Assembly: GCA_965226155.1 (NCBI GenBank)
Contig: OZ245331.1
Coordinates: 1,240,001 to 1,304,000 of the forward strand
From: G965226155 sp965226155
Lineage (GTDB): Bacteria > Pseudomonadota > Gammaproteobacteria > Eutrophobiales > Eutrophobiaceae
Direction of reading: 5' to 3'
Length of the DNA: 64,000 nucleotides
This document shows, piece by piece, positions 25,012 to 33,417 of the stretch (positions are counted from its first letter, which is position 1; every line of letters starts with the position of its first letter). The position numbers were made by a program, and so were the translations under genes. Below the pieces are notes generated by a model. That model was not told the DNA's origin and ran no database searches. It saw only the letters and a program-made list of their open reading frames with translations.

Positions 25012-25461
25012 TTATTCAGTTGAAACCGGTTGTTCATTTCCTTCAAGCGCACTGTGTAGTGTATGCCAGCAAAGTGTCGCACATTTGACTCGTGTCGGAT
25101 ATTCACGGACACCGGCTAAGGCTCCTGCCTTCCCAAGTGCTACTATATCAATGTCTGATTTATCATTAGTCAAGAGTTGATGAAAGTTTTCAAAAATAGA
25201 CTGTGCCTCGCTAATACTTTTGCCTTTCATTAACTCTGTCATTAATGATGCCGAGGCGACTGAAATGGCACAGCCAGAACCATCGAAACTGATGTCATCA
25301 ATTTTTCCAACTTTCATCACTAAGTAAAGTGTGAGCCGGTCCCCACAAAGTGGATTGAAGCCTTCAAGCATACAATCGGCTTTATCGATCTTACGGAAGT
25401 TCCGTGGACTGCGGTTGTGATCGACTATGATATCCTGGTAAAGATCCTTGAGGTCGAACAT
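25012..25461 (-). CDS. sufU: SUF scaffold/sulfur transfer protein SufU
   Basis: A 149-residue IscU-like protein. The three conserved cysteines are in NPLCGDRL, GSGCAISVAS and VKCATLCWHTL. The roughly 20-residue insertion before the third Cys (INDKSDIDIV region) is typical of SufU rather than IscU. SufU accepts sulfur from SufS through zinc-ligand exchange. Its ATG overlaps the sufS TAA by one base. Pairing SufU with SufS, and the absence of SufE here, fits the SUF type outside enterobacteria. Confidence 0.92.
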   Translation of the reverse strand: MFDLKDLYQDIIVDHNRSPRNFRKIDKADCMLEGFNPLCGDRLTLYLVMKVGKIDDISFDGSGCAISVASASLMTELMKGKSISEAQSIFENFHQLLTNDKSDIDIVALGKAGALAGVREYPTRVKCATLCWHTLHSALEGNEQPVSTE

Positions 25462-26723
25462 TAGGAAAATACCTCTTTGGCATGTTCGATGCCTACTATC
25501 AGTTTATCGATCTCCTCCGTCGTGTTGTAGAAGGAAAATGATGCCCTCGCTGTAGCCGGAATTCCGAACCTATCCATGACTGGCATGGCGCAATGGTGTC
25601 CGGTCCTAATTGCAACACCGTCATGATCCAATATGGTGCCAATATCATGTGGGTGGATATCATCTATCACGAAAGATAATATTGCTGCTTTTTGTGCAGC
25701 AGTACCGATCAGTTTCAAGTCTTTTATCGTTGATGCTGCATTTGTTGCATATTCAAGCAGGTAATGTTCATATTCAGCAATCGCTATTAAGCCTATCGTA
25801 TTTACGTAATCGATGGCAGCACCCAATCCAATTACACCAGCTATGTTGGGTGTGCCTGCTTCAAACTTGTATGGCAGGTCGTTGTAGGTGGTCTTGTTAA
25901 ATGTAACAGTCCTAATCATGTCTCCTCCTCCTTGATATGGAGGCATATCTTCTAGCAGATGTTGTTTGCCATATAGGACGCCAATACCCGTCGGGCCGTA
26001 TAATTTATGGCTAGAGAAACAGTAAAAATCACAATTGATGTCCTGCACATCCACCAGACAGTGCGGTGCAGCTTGAGCACCATCAAGTATGGTAACAGCC
26101 CCATGTTCGTGTGCTTGCTCTATGATCATCTTGACCGGGTTGATTGTACCTAGTGCATTCGAAACGTGGCCTATGGAAACCAGTTTTGTCTTCTGTCCGA
26201 GTAAATTATGGTATTCTTCCAGGTTCAATTCGCCGTCATCATTAATGGGAATGACACGAAGTACTGTCCCAACTTGTTCGCACAATATCTGCCAGGGAAC
26301 GATATTTGAATGGTGTTCCATTTCTGATACAATAATTTCATCACCAGCTTTCAACATGGAACGACCGTAACTTTGGGCAATGAGATTGATACATTCCGTA
26401 GTGCCACGGGTAAAGATAATCTGGCGTATTGATTGAGCGTTGATGTAGCTTGATACTTTTTTGCGTGATTGCTCATATGCAGTAGTCGCTTTCTCGCTCA
26501 AGGTATGTACACCCCGGTGAATATTTGAATTGTATTCCCGGTAGTATCGATCTACAGTTTCAATTACCTGTCTTGGTTTTTGTGAAGTAGCTGCATTATC
26601 AAAGTAGACCAATGGTTTGCTATTGATTTGGCATGACAGTATAGGGAAATCAGATCGGATTCTGTCTATGTCATGAATCAGCGGCACCATCTTGATTTCC
26701 TCGGCGGTATTTTTGCTGCTCAT
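25461..26723 (-). CDS. sufS: Cysteine desulfurase SufS
   Basis: SufS is a PLP enzyme that draws sulfur from cysteine as a persulfide. Residues include ATSQKPRQVIETVDRYYREY, the PLP aspartate region ILDGAQAAPH, the PLP lysine in FSSHKLYGPTGIGVLYG, and the active-site Cys in RTGHHCAMPVMDRF. Length 420 is typical of the class II type. Its start overlaps the sufD stop (ATGA). Confidence 0.96.
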   Translation of the reverse strand: MSSKNTAEEIKMVPLIHDIDRIRSDFPILSCQINSKPLVYFDNAATSQKPRQVIETVDRYYREYNSNIHRGVHTLSEKATTAYEQSRKKVSSYINAQSIRQIIFTRGTTECINLIAQSYGRSMLKAGDEIIVSEMEHHSNIVPWQILCEQVGTVLRVIPINDDGELNLEEYHNLLGQKTKLVSIGHVSNALGTINPVKMIIEQAHEHGAVTILDGAQAAPHCLVDVQDINCDFYCFSSHKLYGPTGIGVLYGKQHLLEDMPPYQGGGDMIRTVTFNKTTYNDLPYKFEAGTPNIAGVIGLGAAIDYVNTIGLIAIAEYEHYLLEYATNAASTIKDLKLIGTAAQKAAILSFVIDDIHPHDIGTILDHDGVAIRTGHHCAMPVMDRFGIPATARASFSFYNTTEEIDKLIVGIEHAKEVFS

Positions 26724-28051
26724 TGTATAAAGTCCCGAATGATATTGGCATCAGGGAGCTTACCAACGACAACTTGCTCGAGGCGATGGCGAATGGGTTC
26801 TAGTTGTATCTGGTTGATAACGTCTTCTGCGAAAGCAAATGTCAGTAGACTCTTCGCAGTATCAACATCAATGGCTCGTGTACGAAGATAATACAACATA
26901 TTATCGTCAAGCTGGCCTATGGTCGCACCGTGACTGCATTTCACATCATCTGCATAGATTTCAAGTTCTGGTTTGGTATCAACTTCTGCATTCTTAGATA
27001 ACAGTAGGTTTGCATTTGATTGTTGGGCATCCGTCTTTTGAGCATCTTTGTGTACAACAACCTTACCATTGAACACTCCTCTGGCACGACCAGACAAGAT
27101 GCCGCGGTAGTTTTCTTTACTGACAGTGTGAGGTGAAAGATGATCAATGCGTGTGTGATTATCGATGTGCTGTTTCTGTCCGGCGATGTACAAACCGTTT
27201 AGTGTGGTTTCAGCTCCCGGCTCTGCTAATTTAATATCGATATCATTCCGTGCCAGCCTGCCACCAAGTGAAATCGAATGTGATAACAACCGGCTATCCC
27301 GCTTTTGCTGCACTTGGAGATCACCGACATGGTAAGCACCAGGACCTTCATGCTGCAATTTGTAATGTTCAAGCGTTGATCCTGAGCCAAGGTCAACTTC
27401 GGTTACAGTATTAGTGAAATACTCTACATTATCTTCACCACTATATGTCTCGATGACTGTTGCACTAGAATTTTTGCTCAGTATGATAAGATTTCTGAAA
27501 TTGTATACATAAGATTGCACATGTTGACTGGATAGATAAATAATATTGATAGGTCTGGAAAGAACTGTGTCTTCCGGAAGGTAAAGCATAAAACCGTCGC
27601 GAATAAAGGCTGTATTTAGGGCAGCAAAGCCGTTTTTGTCAGGTGAGGCATAGCGAGTAAGGTGTTCCTCAATGATATTTGGGTGCTTATTAATAGTTTC
27701 TGATAACGGTTCAAAAATGACGCCAGTCGGAAGGCCATTAGTGACGGACATGTCGGGTATATAACAACCATTAATAAAAATTATTTCTTGGCAGTTTAGT
27801 TCTACAAACTTAGCTTTATCTACAGCGGATGTGTCAGGATGATCTGGCTGGTCAGGGTTGACGATAAATCCGCGTTTCATGATCGAGCGGACATCGGTAT
27901 ATTTCCATTCTTCTTGGCGAGTAGTTGGGAAACCCGTCTCCTTGAACAATTGGATAGCATTATCCTGCCGGTCTTTTAACCAGGATGGTATGGCAAAAGA
28001 TTGCTGTCGTGTGTGCTCCGCAAGATAATGATTAACAGCAGTATCACTCAT
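26720..28051 (-). CDS. sufD: Fe-S assembly scaffold subunit SufD
   Basis: SufD partners SufB and SufC in the SufBC2D scaffold complex. The 443-residue reading from the ATG at 28051 (MSDTAVNHYLAEHTRQQS) overlaps the sufC TGA as ATGA; a longer start at 28078 would run further into sufC. Family features are WKYTDVRSIMKRGF, the beta-helix core, and the C-terminal CSHGATIGQLDDNMLYYLRT, which includes the conserved His. Intact. Confidence 0.94.
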   Translation of the reverse strand: MSDTAVNHYLAEHTRQQSFAIPSWLKDRQDNAIQLFKETGFPTTRQEEWKYTDVRSIMKRGFIVNPDQPDHPDTSAVDKAKFVELNCQEIIFINGCYIPDMSVTNGLPTGVIFEPLSETINKHPNIIEEHLTRYASPDKNGFAALNTAFIRDGFMLYLPEDTVLSRPINIIYLSSQHVQSYVYNFRNLIILSKNSSATVIETYSGEDNVEYFTNTVTEVDLGSGSTLEHYKLQHEGPGAYHVGDLQVQQKRDSRLLSHSISLGGRLARNDIDIKLAEPGAETTLNGLYIAGQKQHIDNHTRIDHLSPHTVSKENYRGILSGRARGVFNGKVVVHKDAQKTDAQQSNANLLLSKNAEVDTKPELEIYADDVKCSHGATIGQLDDNMLYYLRTRAIDVDTAKSLLTFAFAEDVINQIQLEPIRHRLEQVVVGKLPDANIIRDFIQ

Positions 28052-28803
28052 GCAGCTGATACCTCTTCCTTTACCCAATCATAGCCACGTTCTTCTAGTT
28101 CTTGTGCTAGTTTGTGATCTCCAGATTTTACTATTTTACCTTCGTATAACACATGCACCTGATCCGGGACTATGTAATTAAGTAGTCTTTGGTAATGCGT
28201 TACTAGAATTATCGCTCGTTCTTTCCCGCGCAGAGTATTAATGCCTTCCGCAACCGTTCTTAATGCATCGATATCTAATCCAGAATCTGTTTCATCAAGG
28301 ATAGCTAACCTAGGTTCAAGAATTGCCATTTGGAAAATTTCATTTTTCTTTTTTTCTCCACCTGAGAATCCTTCATTGACGGAACGATTTAACAAGTCTT
28401 CTTTCATCTTTACAATCTTCAGTTTTTCCCTCACCAGTTCTAGGAATTCGACGGCATCCAATTCCTGTTCACCACGATATTTACGAATAGCGTTGAGTGC
28501 AGCTTTCAGCAGATAGACATTATTGACACCGGGCATTTCCACAGGATATTGGAATGCAAGAAATATCCCTTCACAGGCGCGTTGTTCTGGAGCCATCTCG
28601 ATAAGATTTTTGCCTTCATAGCTGATAGAGCCGTCGAGGATGTCATAACCGTCACGTCCGGCCAATATATTCGCCAATGTGCTTTTACCGGAACCGTTCG
28701 GTCCCATAATGGCATGTACTTCTCCTAGTTTAACCTCGAGATCGATCCCGTTTAGAATTTTTTTATTTTCAATGCGAACGTGTAAATTATTAATATTAAG
28801 CAT
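28048..28803 (-). CDS. sufC: Fe-S assembly ATPase SufC
   Basis: SufC is an ABC-type ATPase that drives the SufBCD scaffold. The 251-residue protein has Walker A GPNGSGKSTLANIL, a Q-loop (FLAFQYPVEMPGV), the signature FSGGEKKKNEI, Walker B LAILDETDSGLDID and the H-loop VTHYQRLL. The start is 59 bases from IS30 copy 3, which separates it from sufB, so its expression may now depend on read-through or on a promoter formed at the IS junction. Confidence 0.97.
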   Translation of the reverse strand: MLNINNLHVRIENKKILNGIDLEVKLGEVHAIMGPNGSGKSTLANILAGRDGYDILDGSISYEGKNLIEMAPEQRACEGIFLAFQYPVEMPGVNNVYLLKAALNAIRKYRGEQELDAVEFLELVREKLKIVKMKEDLLNRSVNEGFSGGEKKKNEIFQMAILEPRLAILDETDSGLDIDALRTVAEGINTLRGKERAIILVTHYQRLLNYIVPDQVHVLYEGKIVKSGDHKLAQELEERGYDWVKEEVSAA

Positions 28804-28855
28804 TATATTTTTTGTTAATTGTGAAAGAGGCGAAACTATCTAAAGTTACAGAGGC

Positions 28856-28885
28856 TATATACGCGGATTCAACTTTGAAGTGCAA
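28856..28885 (-). promoter_or_regulatory. Candidate hybrid promoter at the IS30-sufC junction
   Basis: Reading outward from the IS, the inverted repeat supplies TTGCAC (28880-28885). After 18 bases the flanking DNA plus target duplication supplies TATATA (28856-28861). Spacing suits sigma-70, but each box matches only part of the consensus. If active it would drive sufC and the five genes after it. Confidence 0.3.
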
Positions 28886-29929
28886 CGTTGATGTTAAAAA
28901 AGACTTCATGTGGTGTTTTTGAATTAAGTGTTTTTCTGGGACGGTGATTGAGTTTTTTCATGACCAAGTTTAACTGCTTTTGTGTAATCGTGCTGGAGTC
29001 CATTTCCTTTGGGAAGTACTGTCGAATGAGACCATTGATATTTTCATTTAAACCCCGTTCCCAGGAGGCATAAGGATGTGCAAAATAGAACCCCGCGTTC
29101 AATTTTTGAGCAATAACCTCATGCTCAGCAAATTCTTTCCCATTATCCGAGGTGATCGTGTGAACCGACGCCTTCATATTAGACAACAATCGCACGATAG
29201 CTTGCCTGACGGCAGAGGCAGTTCGTCGTTTCACCTGTGCAATCAAGGTGTACATCGACTTGCGCTCGCTCAAGGTGACCAGCGCCTGTCGATGGCCTTT
29301 GCCGATGACGGTGTCCACTTCCCAGTCACCGATGCGTGTCTTCCTGTTCACAATGGCTGGACGCTTATCAATGCTGATCTGATTCACCAGAACCCCACGA
29401 CGTTGATAACTACCATAACGCTTCTTTCGTTTCTTCTGGCAACGCAAGTACCGGTACAGCTCACCGCCGTCTGCCTTGTCCTGGTATATGTAGTGATATA
29501 TCCATTCATGACTCAGAGCGATACCTTCTCGTTTAAGCAACCAGTCACTGATTTGCTCAGGACTCCATTCGTCCCGCAGCCAGACCTCTACTCGCTCCCA
29601 CAAGGTCGTGGGGAGTCGCTGTTGTTGGCTGGCTTCTCGACGCGCTTGCCGGAGCAACTGAGCTTGGCGGGGTCGATAGCCTCTCAAGCCACGGTTGCGT
29701 CTGAGTTCACGGCTAATAGTAGATTTATGCACGCCTATCAAGGCGGCTATCTCCGTTTGTGTATGTCCTGCTTTCATCAGGGCGTAAATCTGGTAACGTT
29801 GATGCTCGGTAAGCTGTGCGTAGTGTCTCATCTGTGCCTCTCTTTCTTGCTGGAACGAAAGGTAAGGATGCTACCGCAGCTTGCCGTTCGTGCCACCTAA
29901 TTGAGTTGCACTTACAAATTGAATTCACG
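28862..29929 (-). mobile_element. IS30-family insertion sequence, copy 3 (intact)
   Basis: A 1068-base complete element. Imperfect inverted repeats of about 25 bases begin CG(C/T)G(G/A)ATTCAA and bound the element. A perfect 3-base target duplication, ATA, flanks it (28859-28861 and 29930-29932). It is inserted in the 1159-base space between sufB and sufC, with the transposase on the same strand as the operon. Removing the IS would leave sufB and sufC only about 90 bases apart. Confidence 0.97.
28869..29831 (-). CDS. IS30-family transposase, full length
   Basis: A 320-residue transposase. The N-terminal helix-turn-helix (residues 5-50) contains HQRYQIYALMKAGHTQTEIA and HKSTISRELRRN. A second DNA-binding segment includes WSPEQISDWL. 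The DDE core has Asp in GDWEVDTVIGKG, Asp in TSDNGKEF and Glu in ASWERGLNENIN. It is the only copy in the window with an open frame, so it could mobilise the two broken copies in trans. Confidence 0.96.
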   Translation of the reverse strand: MRHYAQLTEHQRYQIYALMKAGHTQTEIAALIGVHKSTISRELRRNRGLRGYRPRQAQLLRQARREASQQQRLPTTLWERVEVWLRDEWSPEQISDWLLKREGIALSHEWIYHYIYQDKADGGELYRYLRCQKKRKKRYGSYQRRGVLVNQISIDKRPAIVNRKTRIGDWEVDTVIGKGHRQALVTLSERKSMYTLIAQVKRRTASAVRQAIVRLLSNMKASVHTITSDNGKEFAEHEVIAQKLNAGFYFAHPYASWERGLNENINGLIRQYFPKEMDSSTITQKQLNLVMKKLNHRPRKTLNSKTPHEVFFNINVALQS

Positions 29930-29962
29930 ATATTTTATTAATGATTTATTCTCTGTTATTAA

Positions 29963-31411
29963 TTAACCGACGGCACCTTCAAGGGTGATGTTCATCAACT
30001 TTTGTGCTTCCACTGCAAACTCCATCGGTAGTTTTCTAAACACCTGTTTACAGAAACCATTTACGATCATATTTACAGCATCTTCTTCAGATATGCCTCG
30101 CTGTCTGCAATAGAATAACTGATCATCGCCAATCTTAGAGGTAGTGGCCTCGTGTTCAATAACTGCATTGTTGTTTTTGGTTTCTATATAAGGAAAGGTG
30201 TGTGCGCCACATTGATCTCCCATGAGTAGCGAATCACACTGCGTATAATTTCGAGCATGATCAGCACCAGCTGCCACTTTAACTAAACCTCGGTAGGCGT
30301 TTTGGCCATGGCCGGCTGAAATTCCCTTGGAAATAATCGTACTTCGTGTGTTCTTGCCGATATGGATCATCTTGGTGCCTGTATCGGCCTGTTGATAATT
30401 ATTAGTTACGGCGACCGAATAGAATTCACCTATGGAATTATCACCTCGCAATATGCAGCTGGGATATTTCCAGGTAATAGCTGAGCCAGTTTCAACTTGA
30501 GTCCAAGATATTTTCGAATTGATACCCCGACAATCACCACGCTTGGTAACAAAATTATAAATTCCGCCGACGCCATTCTCATCACCGGGATACCAATTTT
30601 GCACAGTAGAATATTTGATTTCGGCATTGTCTAGGGCAACAAGTTCTACTACAGCGGCATGTAATTGATTCTCGTCACGCATCGGCGCTGTACAGCCTTC
30701 CAAATAGCTGACATGGCTTCCTTCATCAGCAACAATTAGGGTTCGTTCGAACTGCCCTGTATTTGCCGCATTGATACGGAAATAAGTGGATAACTCCATT
30801 GGGCAGCGGGTATTTTTTGGTATGTAGCAGAAAGAGCCGTCAGTAAAGACAGCAGAATTAAGCGACGCAAAATAATTATCGCTTATGGGCACAACGGTTC
30901 CCAGATATTTTTTTATCAGTTCCGGATGATTTTTGACAGCTTCAGAAAAGGAACAGAAAATTACCCCTGCTTCTGATAATTTTTCCTTGAAGGTTGTTGC
31001 TACCGAGACGCTATCGAAGACAGCATCAACCGCAACACCAGCTAACATCTTCTGTTCGTGTAGAGGTATACCCAGCTTTTCGTAGGTCTCTAATAGTTTC
31101 GGATCGATTTCATCTAGGCTTTTGGGGCCATCCTCCTTTTTTTTTGGTGCTGAGTAATAGGAGATAGACTGATAATCGATGGGGTCATGATTAACATGCG
31201 CCCATTTTGGTTCCTTCATTGTCAGCCAGTGGCGGTAAGCTTTTAGACGCCATTCCAGCAGCCATTGCGGTTCTTCCTTTTTTGCAGAGATCAACCGGAT
31301 CACATCTTCATTGAGACCTGGGGCGACGGTATCGGTATCAATATCAGTTACAAAACCGTGTTTGTATTCTTTATTAACTAAATTTTCAATGTGTTTAGAC
31401 TGCGTTGACAT
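29963..31411 (-). CDS. sufB: Fe-S assembly scaffold subunit SufB
   Basis: SufB carries the main cluster-building site of the SufBC2D scaffold. The 482-residue protein is full length and shows YKHGFVTDIDTDTVAPGLNE at the start, EPQWLLEWRLKAYRHW, CPMELSTYFRIN, SYLEGCTAPMRDENQLHAAV (with a conserved Cys) and the C-terminal HEATTSKIGDDQLFYCRQRG. It lies 33 bases after sufA. IS30 copy 3 starts 33 bases past its stop. Confidence 0.97.
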   Translation of the reverse strand: MSTQSKHIENLVNKEYKHGFVTDIDTDTVAPGLNEDVIRLISAKKEEPQWLLEWRLKAYRHWLTMKEPKWAHVNHDPIDYQSISYYSAPKKKEDGPKSLDEIDPKLLETYEKLGIPLHEQKMLAGVAVDAVFDSVSVATTFKEKLSEAGVIFCSFSEAVKNHPELIKKYLGTVVPISDNYFASLNSAVFTDGSFCYIPKNTRCPMELSTYFRINAANTGQFERTLIVADEGSHVSYLEGCTAPMRDENQLHAAVVELVALDNAEIKYSTVQNWYPGDENGVGGIYNFVTKRGDCRGINSKISWTQVETGSAITWKYPSCILRGDNSIGEFYSVAVTNNYQQADTGTKMIHIGKNTRSTIISKGISAGHGQNAYRGLVKVAAGADHARNYTQCDSLLMGDQCGAHTFPYIETKNNNAVIEHEATTSKIGDDQLFYCRQRGISEEDAVNMIVNGFCKQVFRKLPMEFAVEAQKLMNITLEGAVG

Positions 31412-31444
31412 CGTGAATATCCTTAATTATGTTTGATGGGCCAA

Positions 31445-31792
31445 TTAGCTTGTTTGTTCGCTAATGGTAAAGCTCTCTCCGCAGCCGCAGGTTTCCTGGA
31501 CGTTTGGATTATTGAACCTGAATCCTTCGTTTACACCCTCTTTGATATAATCAAGAACTGTCCCGGTGAGATACGGCAGGCTTTGTGAATCGATTACGAT
31601 ATTAATGCCTTGAGATTCGAAAGTATTATCATCGTTTTCTGCTGAATTTGTTGTCTCAACTACGTATTTATAACCGGAGCACCCTGTAGGCTTGATAGCG
31701 ATCCGTAAATCAGATGCTTCTCCTTGTTTAGCAAGGTATGTCCTGACATGATCCGCTGCACGGGCAGTGAGTGATATAGTTGAATTATTCAT
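31445..31792 (-). CDS. sufA: A-type iron-sulfur carrier (SufA/ErpA-like)
   Basis: A 115-residue A-type carrier that receives clusters from the scaffold and hands them to target proteins. Its three conserved cysteines are in PTGCSGYKYVVE and the C-terminal CGCGESF. Sequence alone does not separate SufA from ErpA or IscA; the symbol follows its place between iscR and sufB. Its start overlaps the end of iscR by eight bases. Confidence 0.88.
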   Translation of the reverse strand: MNNSTISLTARAADHVRTYLAKQGEASDLRIAIKPTGCSGYKYVVETTNSAENDDNTFESQGINIVIDSQSLPYLTGTVLDYIKEGVNEGFRFNNPNVQETCGCGESFTISEQTS

Positions 31793-32258
31793 GGCGTGAT
31801 GCTTGCTGTACTATTTGAATAGGTATGGAATCTTGGCGCTGGGATACTAACTTAACTGTACGTTGTTCAATAAGGTCGCTCAAGGTAACCCCACGTAAAA
31901 AGCTGGTGATCTGTTGACTTAGTTCTTCCCAGAGATCATGAGTAAGGCAACGGTCGTCTCCCTGACAATTCTTCTGTCCTCCGCAACGTGTAGCATCAAC
32001 AGATTCATCGACAGCATTTATCACATCGGATACAGAAATTTTTTCTACACTTTTGTCTAGTGTGTATCCTCCGCCTGGCCCACGGGCACTGGCCACCAAT
32101 CCTCGTCTACGCAGTTTGGAAAAAAGTTGTTCGAGATAGGATAGGGAAATACCTTGCCGACCAGAAATATCAGAAAGATTTATGGTGCCTTGGTCTTGAT
32201 GTAAGGCGAGGTCCAGCATTGCTGTCACTGCATAACGACCTTTCGTAGTTAGCCTCAT
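31785..32258 (-). CDS. iscR: Rrf2-family iron-sulfur regulator (IscR-like)
   Basis: A 157-residue winged-helix regulator. MRLTTKGRYAVTAMLDLALH is the standard Rrf2 start, with the recognition region SYLEQLFSKLRRRGLVAS and GPGGGYTL. Three cysteines in CGGQKNCQGDDRC have exactly the C-x5-C-x5-C spacing of the 2Fe-2S site in E. coli IscR. I chose the ATG at 32258 over one at 32324, which lies inside the promoter. It is the first gene of the SUF operon and probably autoregulates through the site upstream. Confidence 0.94.
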   Translation of the reverse strand: MRLTTKGRYAVTAMLDLALHQDQGTINLSDISGRQGISLSYLEQLFSKLRRRGLVASARGPGGGYTLDKSVEKISVSDVINAVDESVDATRCGGQKNCQGDDRCLTHDLWEELSQQITSFLRGVTLSDLIEQRTVKLVSQRQDSIPIQIVQQASRHE

Positions 32259-32296
32259 AGTTAGTTTCCCGCAATTTAGGTTGAATTTATGTAGAA

Positions 32297-32328
32297 ATAT
32301 TACATATCTGAGTAATTTAGTCAAGTAT
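32297..32328 (-). promoter_or_regulatory. SUF operon promoter with IscR type 1-like operator
   Basis: On the minus strand, TTGACT (32319-32324) and TAATAT (32297-32302) are separated by 16 bases, a good sigma-70 promoter with its -10 about 40 bases upstream of the iscR ATG. Covering the -35 (32304-32328) is a site beginning ATACTTGACTAAATTACTCA, closely resembling the E. coli iscR operator (ATAGTTGAC...TACTC). Holo-IscR would be expected to repress from it. Confidence 0.75.
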
Positions 32329-32503
32329 ATGCCTGATTAAATTCCTTGGTTATTATTCGAGAAGAAAGTACAGGAATCTAACGCCCTTGATAGAGACAGT
32401 TAATTAGGAATATTTGTATCTGGCTTACTAGCTAGTGCGTCGCCTTCTAGATAGATCACGCAAAACTAACAGTAACTGGTCTATGCCACCGACCTACTGA
32501 AGA

Positions 32504-33118
32504 TCAGGATTTGTTTTTCTTCGACTCCAACTGCTCTAGCTTCCCTGTGGCTAGGGACCATTCTGGTCGCAATTCAATTGCTGTTCGGTAGTCCATTTCA
32601 GCATGTTCCAGATCGCCGAGTTTCTCGTAAGCCATACCCCGGTTTAAGTATGCAATATGATCTTTAGTCAGGTTTCTCTCGATTGCCTGCGTGTATTCAT
32701 CGATTGCCTTGTCGTAGACTTTACCCATGAAAAATACATTACCCACATTTACGTATACTTCACCAAAATCTGGAATGAGTTTTTTTGCAGTTTGATAATC
32801 CTTTATTGCATGTTCATACTCCTCCAGCGCCATATAGATAATTCCTCTGTTTACCAGGGTAGCAGCACGATCACGCAATGAGAGGTTTCCATAATCGAGC
32901 GCGTAGCTACAATTATCTGCATCACCTCGGGATGAGTAATGAATTTGCGTAGCTATGGTAGCGGCATGATAACAGGATGTAGATTGTGAACCTCCGCCTA
33001 TAACTGTCATTGAACCCGCTCTGGTAGATCTGTAATTATTTGCTTGAGCACTTGAAGTAACTGGCAAGAGTATTAAGGCTGCAATAGTAATAAAGTTTAA
33101 AACTGAGAAAGGTTTCAT
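32504..33118 (-). CDS. Secreted TPR-repeat protein of unknown role
   Basis: A 204-residue protein with a signal peptide (FSVLNFITIAALILLPVTSS, then AQA) and three TPR units: LVNRGIIYMALEEYEHAIKD, VYVNVGNVFFMGKVYDKAID and AYLNRGMAYEKLGDLEHAEM. Two or three cysteines lie before the repeats (STSCYHAA, DNCSYAL). TPRs mediate protein contacts; no partner can be inferred. It is divergent from the iron permease gene and transcribed toward iscR. The 245 bases between its stop and the iscR start hold the SUF promoter and nothing else recognised. Confidence 0.75.
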   Translation of the reverse strand: MKPFSVLNFITIAALILLPVTSSAQANNYRSTRAGSMTVIGGGSQSTSCYHAATIATQIHYSSRGDADNCSYALDYGNLSLRDRAATLVNRGIIYMALEEYEHAIKDYQTAKKLIPDFGEVYVNVGNVFFMGKVYDKAIDEYTQAIERNLTKDHIAYLNRGMAYEKLGDLEHAEMDYRTAIELRPEWSLATGKLEQLESKKNKS

Positions 33119-33330
33119 GGTGCGTTACCTCCAACTGAATAATACTTATACAACTAAGTTTAGGTGAGAAGTAGGTTGATTACTAGGCTAGCTAACAATT
33201 TGAAATGCTAATTTTTAGTATCAAAATACTACAGAGTGTTATCGAATGTACTCTGTGCTGCACAATATCTTCAGCTACGGGATAGTGTTAAGAATCTGGA
33301 AATTAGACATCTTTCCCGTGTATAATCAGG

Positions 33331-33349
33331 AATGATTCTCATTTATATT
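33331..33349 (+). promoter_or_regulatory. Fur-box-like site upstream of the iron permease
   Basis: AATGATTCTCATTTATATT, 69 bases before the chosen start of the FTR1 gene. It shares the TGATTCTCATT core common in Fur boxes (consensus GATAATGATAATCATTATC). The function of the downstream gene makes Fur control plausible. The rest of the roughly 300-base space between the TPR gene and this one holds no other recognised feature. Confidence 0.5.
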
Positions 33350-33417
33350 TATAGTGTTTTAATTTCAATAAGTTAACAACCTTGTTGTTCACAATTTCCG
33401 AAAGAAGGTCATCATTC

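Noticed and set aside
29076..29900. Long open frames on the plus strand inside the IS30 copies (274 codons here; 202 and 221 codons in the other two)
   Set aside because: They are antisense to the transposase and read low-complexity, Leu/Ser-rich translations with no domain. The transposase frame has clear HTH and DDE motifs, so the plus frames are shadows.
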